Origin: Haliea salexigens DSM 19537
Lineage (GTDB): Bacteria > Pseudomonadota > Gammaproteobacteria > Pseudomonadales > Halieaceae
Direction: 5' to 3'
Length of the DNA stretch: 64,000 nucleotides
NCBI RefSeq assembly: GCF_000423125.1
Contig: NZ_AUHJ01000004.1
Coordinates: forward strand, 186,001-250,000
Numbering within the stretch: position 1 is the first letter of the stretch; each line of letters begins with the position of its first letter. Made by a program: the position numbers and the translations under genes. Below the pieces are notes generated by a model that was given only the letters and a program-made list of their open reading frames with translations, made no database searches and was not told where the DNA came from. Below are positions 47,376-57,900 of this stretch, piece by piece.

Positions 47376-49505
47376 ATGTCGACCCGACGCTCACTCGGTT
47401 TTGCCGCTGCCTTCGGCGCAGCCTGTTTACCCGCACTGGCACAGGACGCGGTGGAATGGCGCAGCTACGGCGGCGATGCGGGAAACACCCACTATTCCAG
47501 TCTTGAGCACATTAATCGCGATAACGTAGGGGAACTCACGCTGGCCTGGCGCTATGCCAGTGCTGCTGGCGCGCCGTTGCCACACAGTTCCGAGCTGCAG
47601 GTCAATCCGATTGTGGTAGACGGTGTGCTCTACGGTCGCAACCCGCTCTACAACGTGTTTGCCATTGATGCGGCCACCGGGCGCGAACGCTGGACCTTCA
47701 CACCTGGCGAGGAACATGCGGGCATGTCGAACATGCGCGGGGTTACGTTCTGGCAGGATGGCGACGACCGGCGCATCCTGTTCACCACAGGGCATTTCCT
47801 GATGGCGCTGGATGCCAGTAACGGCAAGTTGATTCCCGGCTTTGGCGCACAGGGCCGAGTGGATTTGCGCGAGGGCCTGGGGCGCAAGCCGGAGCAGGTG
47901 AGTATCAACGCCCCCTCCCCCGGCGTGATTTTCGACAACCTGATCATCATGGGTTCGGCGGTGACCGAGACCGCGGGCTCCGCGCCGGGTGATATACGCG
48001 CCTACGACGTGCGCTCAGGCAAGCTTGTCTGGTCCTTTCGCACTATTCCCGCGGCCGGCGAGTTTGGCGCCGACACCTGGCCGGAGGGCGCGCGTGAAAC
48101 CAGCGGCGGCGCCAATGCCTGGGCCGGCATGAGCGTGGACGCTGCGCGCGGCGTCGTCTATGTGCCAACCGGCTCCCCCGCCCCCGATTTTGACGGCTCT
48201 GCCCGCGCCGGCGACAACCTGTTCGGCAACACGCTGCTGGCGCTGGACGCTCGCACCGGCAAGCGCCTTTGGCACTTCCAGACTGTGCATCACGACCTCT
48301 GGGACCGCGACCTGAGCTCCGCACCCACTCTGGTGACCGTGACTGAAGACGGTAAATCGCGCGATCTGGTTGCCCAGGCCGCCAAGGAAGGCGTGGTCTA
48401 CCTGTTCGACCGCGACAGCGGTGAACCGGTGTTTCCCATAGAGGAAGTTGCCGTTCCCAAATCGGACATTCCCGGGGTTTACAGCGCAGCAACGCAGCCG
48501 CGCGTCACTCTGCCGGAACCCTTCGCACGCCAACACATGACCGTCGATGACCTCACGGACCTGTCACCGGAAGCCAATGCGGCGGCACGCAAGGTGTGGG
48601 ACGAGGCACACGAACTTGCCTACCTGCGCCCCGCAGGCCTGCGCAAAACCCTCTTGCTGCCGGGATTCTACGGGGGCGCCAACTGGGGTGGCGGTGCGTT
48701 TGACCCGGAAACCAACCTCTACTACATCAACGCCACCAATGCCCCGAATATCCTGCAAATGGAAGCGGTGGAGGTGGCCCGCGGGTCCACCATGGGTGTT
48801 GGCGCGTTCCTGTTTCGCCAGCAATGCGCCGGCTGTCACGGCGTGGACCTCCAGGGTTTCTATCCTTACGCACCAGCACTTACCGGGGTTGAACAGCGCA
48901 TATCGCGCCGGGAAGCGCTGGACGTGGTAGCGGCTGGCAAGGGCCGCATGATGCCGTTCGGGCATCTGTCGCGCCACGAGCGAGATGCCGTGGTGGACTA
49001 CCTGTTTGCGCTCAGCGCCGGTGAACTGAAACCCGCCGTTGACGACGACGCTACCGAGAAGGAAACGGTGCACGTATTTGCCGGTTACCGCGACTTCGTC
49101 GATGCCGAATACTACCCTGCGATCAAGCCACCGTGGGGCACCTTGACTGCCATCGACTTTGTGTCCGGCAAGATCCGCTGGCAAATACCGCTCGGAGAAT
49201 ACGCGGCACTGACGGAGCGGGGTATCGCTCCAACAGGTACGCGCAACTTCGGCGGGCCGGTGGTCACGGCGGGGGGGCTGCTGATTATCGCCGCGACCTC
49301 GGACGAAAAGCTGCGTATCTTCGACAAACGCGATGGCCGTCTGCTGTGGGACTATAAATTACCGGCCGGAGGTTATGCCACGCCCGCCACCTACGCCATC
49401 GACGGCCGACAATACATTGTCATTACCGCCAGCGGCGGCAAACTGGGCACGCCCACCGGTGATGAGTACCTCGCCTTTGCCCTGCCTGAGCCAACGGCTG
49501 ACTGA
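47376..49505 (+). CDS. PQQ-dependent dehydrogenase with cytochrome c domain
   Basis: 709 residues with a Sec signal (RSLGFAAAFGAACLPALAQD). Quinoprotein beta-propeller: WRSYGGDAGNTHYSSLEHIN, AIDAATGRERWTF, LDARTGKRLWHFQTVHHDLW and PIVTAGG-like GGPVVTAGGLLIIAATSDEK. A cytochrome c domain is inserted at about 475-550 with haem motif CAGCH (about 484-488) and Met in GRMMPFGHL. It oxidises an alcohol or aldehyde in the periplasm and passes electrons to the respiratory chain. The substrate is not evident. Confidence 0.92.
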   Translation: MSTRRSLGFAAAFGAACLPALAQDAVEWRSYGGDAGNTHYSSLEHINRDNVGELTLAWRYASAAGAPLPHSSELQVNPIVVDGVLYGRNPLYNVFAIDAATGRERWTFTPGEEHAGMSNMRGVTFWQDGDDRRILFTTGHFLMALDASNGKLIPGFGAQGRVDLREGLGRKPEQVSINAPSPGVIFDNLIIMGSAVTETAGSAPGDIRAYDVRSGKLVWSFRTIPAAGEFGADTWPEGARETSGGANAWAGMSVDAARGVVYVPTGSPAPDFDGSARAGDNLFGNTLLALDARTGKRLWHFQTVHHDLWDRDLSSAPTLVTVTEDGKSRDLVAQAAKEGVVYLFDRDSGEPVFPIEEVAVPKSDIPGVYSAATQPRVTLPEPFARQHMTVDDLTDLSPEANAAARKVWDEAHELAYLRPAGLRKTLLLPGFYGGANWGGGAFDPETNLYYINATNAPNILQMEAVEVARGSTMGVGAFLFRQQCAGCHGVDLQGFYPYAPALTGVEQRISRREALDVVAAGKGRMMPFGHLSRHERDAVVDYLFALSAGELKPAVDDDATEKETVHVFAGYRDFVDAEYYPAIKPPWGTLTAIDFVSGKIRWQIPLGEYAALTERGIAPTGTRNFGGPVVTAGGLLIIAATSDEKLRIFDKRDGRLLWDYKLPAGGYATPATYAIDGRQYIVITASGGKLGTPTGDEYLAFALPEPTAD

Positions 49506-49583
49506 GGCGCGACTGCAAAGCGGCGGTTGTCTTGTGTGGGAGCGAGTGCGACTATCGTGCTTCGTTCGCAACGAGAGCCGCCC

Positions 49584-50672
49584 ATGACCGTCATCAGCGA
49601 ATTCCAGGTCAACCGCGACAATTTTCGCGAGACCCACCTTGCACAGTACGAGAGCCCCGCACTGACGAACGACCAGTTGTTGGTGCGTATCGACCAGTTC
49701 GCGCTGACATCCAACAACGTCAGCTATGCGGCCAGTGGGGACATGATTGGCTACTGGCAATACTATCCGGCACCGGCACCCTGGGGAAACGTCCCGGCCT
49801 GGGGCAGTGGCACCGTGCTGGAGTCGGCGCATCCGGACATACCGGTGGGCGAGCGGATCTGGGGCTTCTTCCCGATGGCCAGCCACACCCTGCTGACGGC
49901 AGGCCGGATTCGGCACGATCAACTCACGGATGTCGCCGCGCATCGACAGGCGTTGCCAGGGCTGTACAACAACTTCCGCCGTATGACTGCCGAAGCCGAC
50001 TTTCTGCAGGCCATGGAGAATCAGCGCAGCCTGCTGTTCCCCCTGTTTTCAACGGCTTTTGTGCTCTGCGACTACCTGCAGGACAACGCCTGGTTTCAGT
50101 CCCGCCAGATCATTATTGGCTCCGCCTCTTCCAAAACCGCTTACGGACTCGCCTGGCTACTGCACCAACGTGACGACGCCCCGCCCGTCGTGGGCCTGAC
50201 ATCCTCCGGGAACAGCGAATTTGTCCGCACGCTGGGTTGTTACGATCAGGTGCTTAACTATGGCGCAGAAGCGGATATTGAAAAGCAGGCCAGCGTCTAT
50301 GTCGACATGTCGGGAGACGCTGGTGTCATCAGCGCGGTGCACCGCGGCCTCGGCTCGCAGCTGAGGGCCAGCGTCAGTGTCGGTCTCACGCACTGGGATG
50401 CGCCGGCCAACAAAGAAACGCTCCCAGGCCCCAAGCCAGAGTTCTTTTTCGCCCCCGCCCAGATCGCCAAGCGCGAGCAGGAGTGGGGGCACGGCGTTAT
50501 CATGGCGCGAGCAACCCGGGCCAGTGCCGAGATCGCCAACGCGACTGCACAATACACTGTGATTGAACACCAGCACGGTACCAGTGCCCTGCATACAGCC
50601 TGGCTGGAACTTCTCGATAACCGCGCACCTGCCCAGCGCGGATTGCTGCTGTCACTGGCTGAAAGGGCGTAA
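49584..50672 (+). CDS. DUF2855-family protein
   Basis: 362 residues from ATG 49584, just after AGAGCCGCCC. DUF2855 proteins look like degenerate medium-chain reductases: LAQYESPALTNDQLLVRIDQ, SNNVSYAASGDMIGYW, IIIGSASSKTAYGLAWLL (nucleotide-binding-like turn). Often found in steroid or fatty acid catabolic clusters. Last plus-strand gene of the run; it meets the minus-strand operon 10 bases later. Confidence 0.88.
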   Translation: MTVISEFQVNRDNFRETHLAQYESPALTNDQLLVRIDQFALTSNNVSYAASGDMIGYWQYYPAPAPWGNVPAWGSGTVLESAHPDIPVGERIWGFFPMASHTLLTAGRIRHDQLTDVAAHRQALPGLYNNFRRMTAEADFLQAMENQRSLLFPLFSTAFVLCDYLQDNAWFQSRQIIIGSASSKTAYGLAWLLHQRDDAPPVVGLTSSGNSEFVRTLGCYDQVLNYGAEADIEKQASVYVDMSGDAGVISAVHRGLGSQLRASVSVGLTHWDAPANKETLPGPKPEFFFAPAQIAKREQEWGHGVIMARATRASAEIANATAQYTVIEHQHGTSALHTAWLELLDNRAPAQRGLLLSLAERA

Positions 50673-50675
50673 ATC

Positions 50676-50692
50676 GCAGGCTTCAAGCCTGC
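50676..50692. terminator. Hairpin between convergent operons
   Basis: GCAGGCTT-C-AAGCCTGC, a nearly perfect palindrome at the junction of the DUF2855 gene and the SnoaL-like gene, partly inside the latter's last codons. It can act on both strands. No T-run. Confidence 0.5.
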
Positions 50693-51144
50693 CAGTGTTC
50701 CGGGCCGGGGCCCAGCACGGCAAAGGAACCGATATGGCCACGGTTGTGCTTGCAGCGGTGGCGCAACAGCCAGCACCCATCAACCAATTGCCATTCGTCG
50801 TGGTAATCGCCCAGGGTGCAGAAGGTCTGTCCCTCGCTCGCACCGCTGCCCAGGTGCATGTCACTCACATAGGCGCGGCTGCTGGCGCGGTCACCCTTAA
50901 CATCGATCAGCACGTTGCCCAGCAGGTGTTGGGTTGGGCCGCAGGCATCCAGAAATGAACGCAACAACGCGACGATCGCCTCTGCCCCCTGCAGCTCACC
51001 GGTACCCAGGTCTGCTGTCACATTGGGCATGAAAAGGCCCTTGAGGCCGTCCCAGTCGCGGCTATCCATGCCTCGCGCCACCGCAACCAGGTTGCGGTAA
51101 ATTGCGCGCTCAGCAAGCAGTGTCGTGAGCGTCGGCTCGCTCAT
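50683..51144 (-). CDS. SnoaL-like (NTF2 fold) protein, second copy
   Basis: 153 residues. LLAERAIYRNLVAVARGMDS and DWDGLKGLFMPNVTADLGTG fit SnoaL-like domains; LVDGCWLLRHRCKHNRGHIG is the closing strand. Different from the copy at 46374. Its start overlaps the SDR stop by 4 bases (ATGA), so it is the last gene of the minus-strand operon. Ketosteroid isomerases share this fold, but the reaction is unknown. Confidence 0.87.
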   Translation of the reverse strand: MSEPTLTTLLAERAIYRNLVAVARGMDSRDWDGLKGLFMPNVTADLGTGELQGAEAIVALLRSFLDACGPTQHLLGNVLIDVKGDRASSRAYVSDMHLGSGASEGQTFCTLGDYHDEWQLVDGCWLLRHRCKHNRGHIGSFAVLGPGPEHWQA

Positions 51145-51953
51145 GGCTTTTCCCCACGCGGCAACAGCACGGCGCGTATGTTATCAGCCATCTGACGCAG
51201 GGCATCGCGACGCGGCATGCCGAGCAGCGCATCAAACATGGCTTTGTTCTGCTCCCCGGCAATATACAGCGGGCCATTAGCCAGGTTCAGCAGCGCGAGT
51301 TCGGCAACTTCCCGGGGCGACATCATGCCCTCCAGCGTCGCGGGATCAATGCCCTGCAGTGCATGCGCCTCGGTATCGGTGCTCCCGGGGCACAGGGCAA
51401 GCACGTCGATACCCGCAGGCTGCAGCTCGCCCCAGAGCGATTCCCCCAGGCTGTTGGTGAAGGCCTTGCTCGCGGCATAGGCGGCAGAGAACGGAATGCC
51501 CATAAGGCCTTCCACGGAACTGGTAAGAATCACTCCGCCTCTGCCCCGTTCCAGCAGTGCCGGCAGGAAGCAATGGGTGAGCTGCATGGGCGCCGCGCAA
51601 TTGACCTGCAGCAGTGCCGCCATGCGCTCCGGTTCGTTGTTCTGGTGCGGCCCCTTGAGCCCGAAGCCCGCATTGCTGACCAACAGGCCGATGTCCACGC
51701 CCTGCGCCGCTTTCGCGATTGCATCCACCGCAGCGGGATCGGCCAGGTCCGCCGCGCACACCGTCACCTTGACGTTGTGCGCAGCAGTCAATTCGCCAGC
51801 CAGGTCGTGTAGCCGGTCGGCCCGCCGTGCAACCAGCAACAGGTCAAAGCCTGCCTCGGCCAAAAGCCTGGCGAAGGCAGCGCCAATTCCGGAGGACGCG
51901 CCGGTGACCAGGGCCGCGGGGCCGTAGCGGTCGAGAAAGTCTGTTGTATTCAT
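51141..51953 (-). CDS. Short-chain dehydrogenase/reductase
   Basis: 270 residues. Rossmann motif TGASSGIGAAFARLLAEAGF, NNAG variant VSNAGFGLKG, catalytic Ser in ILTSSVEGL and Tyr/Lys in YAASKAF. It probably uses NAD(P) on a hydroxyl or keto group. It overlaps the SnoaL gene (4 bases) and is 59 bases downstream of the Rieske gene. Hydroxysteroid dehydrogenase activity is plausible by context only. Confidence 0.9.
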   Translation of the reverse strand: MNTTDFLDRYGPAALVTGASSGIGAAFARLLAEAGFDLLLVARRADRLHDLAGELTAAHNVKVTVCAADLADPAAVDAIAKAAQGVDIGLLVSNAGFGLKGPHQNNEPERMAALLQVNCAAPMQLTHCFLPALLERGRGGVILTSSVEGLMGIPFSAAYAASKAFTNSLGESLWGELQPAGIDVLALCPGSTDTEAHALQGIDPATLEGMMSPREVAELALLNLANGPLYIAGEQNKAMFDALLGMPRRDALRQMADNIRAVLLPRGEKP

Positions 51954-52012
51954 GCACGGTACTCCATAAGGTTGATCGCGACACTGTTGCGACTACAGCG
52001 TGCAACCGTCGA

Positions 52013-53074
52013 TCATGGCTGAGCGGCACCATTGCGCGGCAGGTAGAACTGCTCGTACCAGCGGCGCAACTTGTTAATCGGACCATCGCCATCACAGAGT
52101 ATCGGGTCGGCCCGGTACACCTTGTCTTTCCAGATTTCCACATCCTGGCCGAACGCGGCGTGTGCCCCTATGGCGTATTGCTCGGCAAATTCTTCGGGCA
52201 CAGCTTCCCCGTCCAGCCCACTGACGATAACCGCGCTACACAGGTCCACTTCCTCGCTGTTGACCGGTGTATGGTAGTTCACCCACCAGCTGCGGTAGTC
52301 GACAGCGCCACCGCGGGACTCCGTGTAGTAGTACATGATGGACGGGCCGTGGTAGGTGGCATCGCCCCAGGCATCCGCAGGGTTGTCAACGTTAAGTGCC
52401 CGCATCGCCTCCATGTCGAACGGCAAGCCAGGCGGAATCACACTGCGTGCGGATGCAGTCTGCTGCACACGCGACACCTGGGTGACCGTGCGCTCGCCGA
52501 AACGATTCTCGAATTCGCGCACCTCGCCACCGTGTACATGCGGGAAGTGTGCAATGTCGACAATGTTTTCGATCACGTCGCAGGGCTGCGCACGAATACG
52601 CGAGCGGTGAAAACGCCAGTCGCCCCACCCTGCTTCACCGTGGCCCCACTCTTTGATGACGGGCAGGTAGTCCTCCGGCGCCCCACCTTCGGGATCGTGC
52701 CACAAGGCAATGAAGCCGTTGCGCTCCAGTACCGGCCAACCGCGCAGCGCATGGCGCGCCCGCTCCGGTATACGCGCAGCGTAGGGTATGTCGACACACT
52801 CGCCATCGGCGGCAAAGGTCCAGCCGTGGAAGGGACAGGCCAGCGCATCGCCAACGATCCTGCCGCCGTCGCTGGCCAGATGCGCACCCAGATGTGGACA
52901 ATGCGCATCCAGCACAGCCGCCACGCCGGACTCCCCGCGAAACAGCACCAGATCAACGCCGAAATAGTGCAGGCGCTGCACCGCGCCCGGCTCGAGTTCG
53001 CTGGAGAAGGCGACAATATGCCAACCGCGGGCAAAGCGCCCCGGCTCCAGAAATGCGTAGCGAGAATCACTCAT
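52013..53074 (-). CDS. Rieske non-haem iron oxygenase, terminal component (KshA-like)
   Basis: 353 residues. Rieske [2Fe-2S] motif in HCPHLGAHLASDGGRIVGD and ALACPFHGWTFAADG (C-x-H, C-x2-H). The catalytic iron site reads NIVDIAHFPHVHGGEV (Asn/Asp and two His). Overall like 3-ketosteroid 9-alpha-hydroxylase oxygenase (KshA) and cholesterol desaturase. It needs a reductase, which is not in this window. It overlaps the FAD dehydrogenase stop by 8 bases, so the two are coupled, and KstD plus KshA are the standard pair that opens steroid ring B. Confidence 0.9.
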   Translation of the reverse strand: MSDSRYAFLEPGRFARGWHIVAFSSELEPGAVQRLHYFGVDLVLFRGESGVAAVLDAHCPHLGAHLASDGGRIVGDALACPFHGWTFAADGECVDIPYAARIPERARHALRGWPVLERNGFIALWHDPEGGAPEDYLPVIKEWGHGEAGWGDWRFHRSRIRAQPCDVIENIVDIAHFPHVHGGEVREFENRFGERTVTQVSRVQQTASARSVIPPGLPFDMEAMRALNVDNPADAWGDATYHGPSIMYYYTESRGGAVDYRSWWVNYHTPVNSEEVDLCSAVIVSGLDGEAVPEEFAEQYAIGAHAAFGQDVEIWKDKVYRADPILCDGDGPINKLRRWYEQFYLPRNGAAQP

Positions 53075-54764
53075 CTGCAGGCTCCTGATCGGTCAGTGCG
53101 TGTTGCGCCGCCAGATAGGCAAAGGTCATGGCAGAGCCAATGGTGGCCCCTGCGCCCGGATAGGTATCACCCATGACCGCGGCACTGGTGTTCCCCGCGG
53201 CATAGAGCCCCGGAATGACGTCGCCAGACTCCTTCAACACGCGCGCGTGCTCATCGCAAAGCAGCCCACCTTTGGTATCCAGATCGCCGGCGTCACAACG
53301 CAGCGCATAGTAGGGCCCGGTTTCCAACGGGCCGAGACAGGGGTTGGGCTGTACTTTCGGGTCAGCATAGTAGCGGTCGTGCTCAGAGTCTCCGCGCCCA
53401 AAATCGGGGTCGCGTCCGGCACGGGCCTGCTCATTGAAGCGCTCGACGGTGGCGGCTAGGCCGGATGCATCAATATCCAGTGCCTCAGCAAGCCCCTGCA
53501 GGGAGTCTGCCCGGGTCAACAGCCCCGAGCTGAACAGTTCACCGGGGAGCTGGGAATCGCCCACCATTTTACCCGGCTTGATATGGCCTACCGGGTACTG
53601 CTGGCGAAAACGCGCGTCAAAAATCAGGTAGCAGGGTATAGCGCCCTCCCCGCGCGCTTCCGACGCGTACTGGTCTTTGACCACGTCTTCATACGGTTGT
53701 GCTTCGTTGGTAAAGCGCTGGCCTTTGCGATTCACCATGATGGAACCCGGATAGGCCTTGCCAGCGATCAGTGCCAGCACGCTGCCATCGGGCATACGGT
53801 AGCTCGGCGACCACCATGCGCTCTGCATGAACCCCAGCGCCGCACCCAGCGCTTGCCCCATGCGGATACCATCGCCGGTAGCCCCGGGCGCCGCAGCTGT
53901 CCAATCGGACCCAATCGGAGCCTGCTGGAAAGTTTGTCGCATGGTGGCGTTGTGGGCAAATCCGCCCATAGCCAGCAGCACCCCGCGCCGCGCGCGCACC
54001 CGCTGAGGCACGCCGTCTTTCACCACCACGGCACCGCTCACCCGACCATCCTCGAGCAGTAGTTCCTGCAGCGGTGCGTTCAGCCAGAGCGGGATGTCGC
54101 GATCCATCAACGAACGCCGCAAACGCGCCACCAGACCAGCGCCCAGCGTGACACGCTGATCACGCTTGCCACGCAGGCGCGCAGGAAGATCCAACCAGTA
54201 GCGTGCGTACAATCGGGCTCCCAACCAGATCGCTGCCGGGCCCATGGCACCCAGCTGACGCCCTTCCGTTACGGTAATATTACAACGCAGGATCGAGGAA
54301 TAATCATCCCGTATGCGCTCAGCTTCGGCTCCCAGCTCGCGCAGGGAAAAGGCGCCAGGGTCCATGGAGCGCCCACCGGACTTGTAGCCGGGTTGTGTGG
54401 GGTAGTAATCCATGTATTCCGGGAGCGGGGTAAACTCTACACGGCTGTGGCGCATCATGAACGCCAGCATCTCGCCCGCCCGCATGGCGAAGGCGCGCAA
54501 GCGCGCCGGGGAGACGCTTTCGCCGATCAGCGCATACAGATACTGCCAACCCTGTTCCGCGCTGTCATCGATTCCCAGTTCGGCTTGCCGATGGTTGCCC
54601 GGCAGCCACGCCACGCCACCGGACTTGCAGGTCGTGCCACCGTAGCGCGGTTCCTTTTCCACGACCAGAACACGGCCGCCCAACTGGTGTGCCGCTATTG
54701 CTCCGGTCATGCCCGCAGCACCGCTGCCGGCGACCAGCCAGTCAACCTCCTGATCGTATTGCAC
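53067..54764 (-). CDS. FAD-dependent 3-ketosteroid-1-dehydrogenase-like protein
   Basis: 565 residues. FAD motif DWLVAGSGAAGMTGAIAAHQ, then VEKEPRYGGTTCKSGGVAWL; the C-terminal VIPGLYAAGNTSAAVMGDTY, PGAGATIGSAMTFAYLAA is diagnostic of the KstD/fumarate-reductase group, closest in form to 3-oxosteroid 1-dehydrogenase. It would add a double bond to a 3-keto ring. It is followed by the Rieske oxygenase with an 8-base overlap. Related ene reductases in the family prevent certainty on substrate. Confidence 0.88.
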   Translation of the reverse strand: MQYDQEVDWLVAGSGAAGMTGAIAAHQLGGRVLVVEKEPRYGGTTCKSGGVAWLPGNHRQAELGIDDSAEQGWQYLYALIGESVSPARLRAFAMRAGEMLAFMMRHSRVEFTPLPEYMDYYPTQPGYKSGGRSMDPGAFSLRELGAEAERIRDDYSSILRCNITVTEGRQLGAMGPAAIWLGARLYARYWLDLPARLRGKRDQRVTLGAGLVARLRRSLMDRDIPLWLNAPLQELLLEDGRVSGAVVVKDGVPQRVRARRGVLLAMGGFAHNATMRQTFQQAPIGSDWTAAAPGATGDGIRMGQALGAALGFMQSAWWSPSYRMPDGSVLALIAGKAYPGSIMVNRKGQRFTNEAQPYEDVVKDQYASEARGEGAIPCYLIFDARFRQQYPVGHIKPGKMVGDSQLPGELFSSGLLTRADSLQGLAEALDIDASGLAATVERFNEQARAGRDPDFGRGDSEHDRYYADPKVQPNPCLGPLETGPYYALRCDAGDLDTKGGLLCDEHARVLKESGDVIPGLYAAGNTSAAVMGDTYPGAGATIGSAMTFAYLAAQHALTDQEPADE

Positions 54765-54911
54765 TACCTGACTCGCTTCTGATTGTTATGCATTGGCAAC
54801 GAGGATACGGGTGCAACCTGCCGGCCGAAAGTCGCATAGCCGCAAAACGAGTGCTGGTATGAATGCCTGAACGGCGGAAACGTGCCCGCTAAACGCGAAC
54901 AACCGGGCGCC

Positions 54912-57900
54912 TTATCCGTCGCGTGCCAACCAGTCATCCACGAGTGTCAGCGCGCGCTCGTAATCGTAGGTGGCCAGTGCACGCTGCAGTGCCCGATAGC
55001 GGTCGTGCGCTGCGCTGCGCAGAAGAGACGCCTGGTCCTCCAGCACGGGCCGGGCAGATGCATCGTCGTCGGCCAACAGGGAACGCAGAGTCAGCAGCAC
55101 CGCGCTGACACTCGCCGCGGACTTCTTCGTGGAGGCACTGTCTTCTGCCTCCGCTGGCGCAAGCGGTAGCGCCTGCAGGGCTTCCAATAAAGGACGTAGC
55201 TGGCTCTCCACCGTCAGCAACGCAGCCTGTAGATCTCCCGAGCCCTGCAAATCCGGATGGGTGACCGACTCCAACTCCGCCGCCGCCTGAGCCAATTGCG
55301 CTGCACCCAGCGTGCCCGCCAGCCCCTTCAGCGAATGCGCGCGCATTTTCGCCTGTTGCCAGTCTTCTTCCTGCACCGCTGTGCCGTAGTCGTGGACGAA
55401 CTGTGCCTGATCTATCGCAAACCCGTGGAGGATACGCCCGTATAACCCTTCGTTGCCCTGCAGTCGGGCAAGCCCCGCCGCGACGTCAACCCCCGGCAGC
55501 TCGTGCACGGCGGAGGACAAATAGGCGCGCAACTCGCGGGGGCGCTCGGGGCCGGCGTCTACCTCATCCACTGGCCGCGCCGGCACAATCCAGCGCGCCA
55601 TGGTGGTCAGCATCAGTGCCACATCAAGCGGCTTGCCAATGTGGTCGTTCATGCCCGCGGCGAGCACCTGCTCGCGGTCCCCGGGCAGCACGTTGGCCGT
55701 CATGGCGATGACCGGCAGATCGGCAATGCGGGGGTTGGCGCGCAACCGACGCGTCGCCTCATACCCGTCCATGACCGGCATCTGGCAGTCCATCAACACC
55801 CCATCGAAACGTTGGGCCTCCAGTAGTTCCAGCGCCTCGCGACCATGGCCGGCAATCGTTACCTGTATGCCGTATCCTTCGAGCAACTCCCTCGCCACGT
55901 CCTGATTGACGAGATTGTCTTCAACCAACAGGACATGAGCTCCACGCAGGCTCGTGAGCGCCACCTGCATATCCCCGGCTACCGAGCTGGCCGTCCGTCC
56001 ATTCTGGCGCTGCCCCTCGACTGCCTGCATGATGGCATCGAACAGAGTCGATGGTGTCACCGGCTTGATCAGGAAAGACGCGATGGAGAGATTACCGGCT
56101 GCCTGCTCCACTTCCGCGGGGCTGAATGCCGACATCATCACCACGGGGGGCAGCTCTGCAATACTCCCATCGTCTTCGAGCTGTTGTACCAGGTCTGCAC
56201 CCGTTATCGCCCCCAGCTTCCAGTTTACCAGCAGGACCGTGTACGGGTTTTCCGGCGCGCTGCGTTGAAGCTCCTCCATTGCTGCCGTGCCATTCGCGGC
56301 ATATCCAAGCTGGAAGCCCAAAGCAGTCAGGTAGTTGCCGAGAATTTCCCGCGCACTGGCATTTTCGTCGACTACCAATACTCTGACGCGATGCTGGGGA
56401 GGCTCCAGGACAGCCGGCGCCTCCTGCACACCGCAGGGCAGCGTGAAGTGAAACACCGAACCTACCCCATATTCGCTTTCGACCCAGATATCCCCGCCCA
56501 TCATGTCCACCAGATTCTTGCAGATGGCCAGGCCGAGGCCGGTGCCTCCGTATTTACGGGTGGTGGAAGGGTCCGCCTGGCTGAAGGCCTGAAACAGCAT
56601 CGACTGCTGCTCCGCCGTCAACCCGATGCCGGTATCGGAGACACTGAAATGCAAAACGAAATGATCGTCGCTATGCTCCAGAACGTCCACAGCGGCGATG
56701 ACTTCACCACCCTCGTCCGTGAACTTGACCGCATTACTGCAGAGGTTGACCAGAATTTGCCCGAGACGCACCGGGTCGCCCAGTACAAGTCGGGGCAGCT
56801 CCGGCGACAGCCTGAACAGAAACTCGATGTGCTTTTCCGCAGCACGCATCCCCGTGGTATTGGCCAGGCGATCGAACACCTCTTCCAGTGAGAAGGCAAT
56901 CGTCTCGATGCTCAGCTTGCCAGCCTCAATCTTGGAGAAGTCGAGAATGTCGTTGATGATCGCCAGGAGTGTTGTGGCCGAAAGTTCAATTTTCTCGAGG
57001 TAATCGCGCTGTCGATCATCGAGTCGGGTACGCTGGACGAGATGTGTCATGCCCATGATGGCGTTCATGGGCGTGCGAATCTCGTGGGACATGTTTGCAA
57101 GGAAACTGGACTTGGCCGCTGTTGCTGCCTGCGCTTCGTCGCGCGCCGTTTCCAGCTCCTGGGTCAGCAGGCGTTCGACGTGGTGGTTGATGCGTACACC
57201 GGCGATACGTGTCATCCGTCCATTGTCGTCGCGCTCCACTACCTGACCCACGTCAAGAAACCAGCGCCACTCGCCATCGGCGCAAAGCTGCCGGTGTTCA
57301 CAGCGATAAAGGTCCATGCGCCCTTCGAGACAATCGCTTGCCACCTTGAGCGAGCGGGGCAGATCATCCGGGTGTGTCAGGCGCACTACGGTATCAAGGC
57401 CGTGTCGCAGGGGGGACCAGGTATCAGCGCTTTCACGTAATTCCAGCGGTTCGTACCGCATCAATCGGGTGAAGTTCACGTTGGTGATAAAGCGGTCGCC
57501 CTCCCTCAGGTACTCCCACAACCCCAGGTCGGCGGCCTCGGCGATCAGCAGCAGTCGCTGCTCACTTTCCTGCTGTTGTTGTTCGGCGCGCATGCGCGGT
57601 GTAATGTCGATCAACGTACCGACCAGGGTGTCGCTTGTGCCCCCATCCCCGTGTTCGGAACGTCCGGTCTCAAACAGGTAACGCACCTCACCGCGGCCGT
57701 CGATGATGCGGTACTCGAGTGCAAACGTGCGGTCCTCGGCAACGGCAGCAAGGATGGTGGAACTGACGTGTTCCACATCGTCGGGATGGATGATGCTGGC
57801 ATAGCTGCGCACCGCGTTGTTGATAAATTCACTCGCGGGATAACCCGTCAGGTCTTCCACAGCGTCGTTCATGTACAACATGGTCCAGTGCTCATCCGCA

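Noticed and set aside
51944-53176. A 410-codon plus-strand open frame over the Rieske gene
   Set aside because: An antisense shadow in GC-rich DNA. The minus-strand frame carries the clear Rieske and iron-site motifs.
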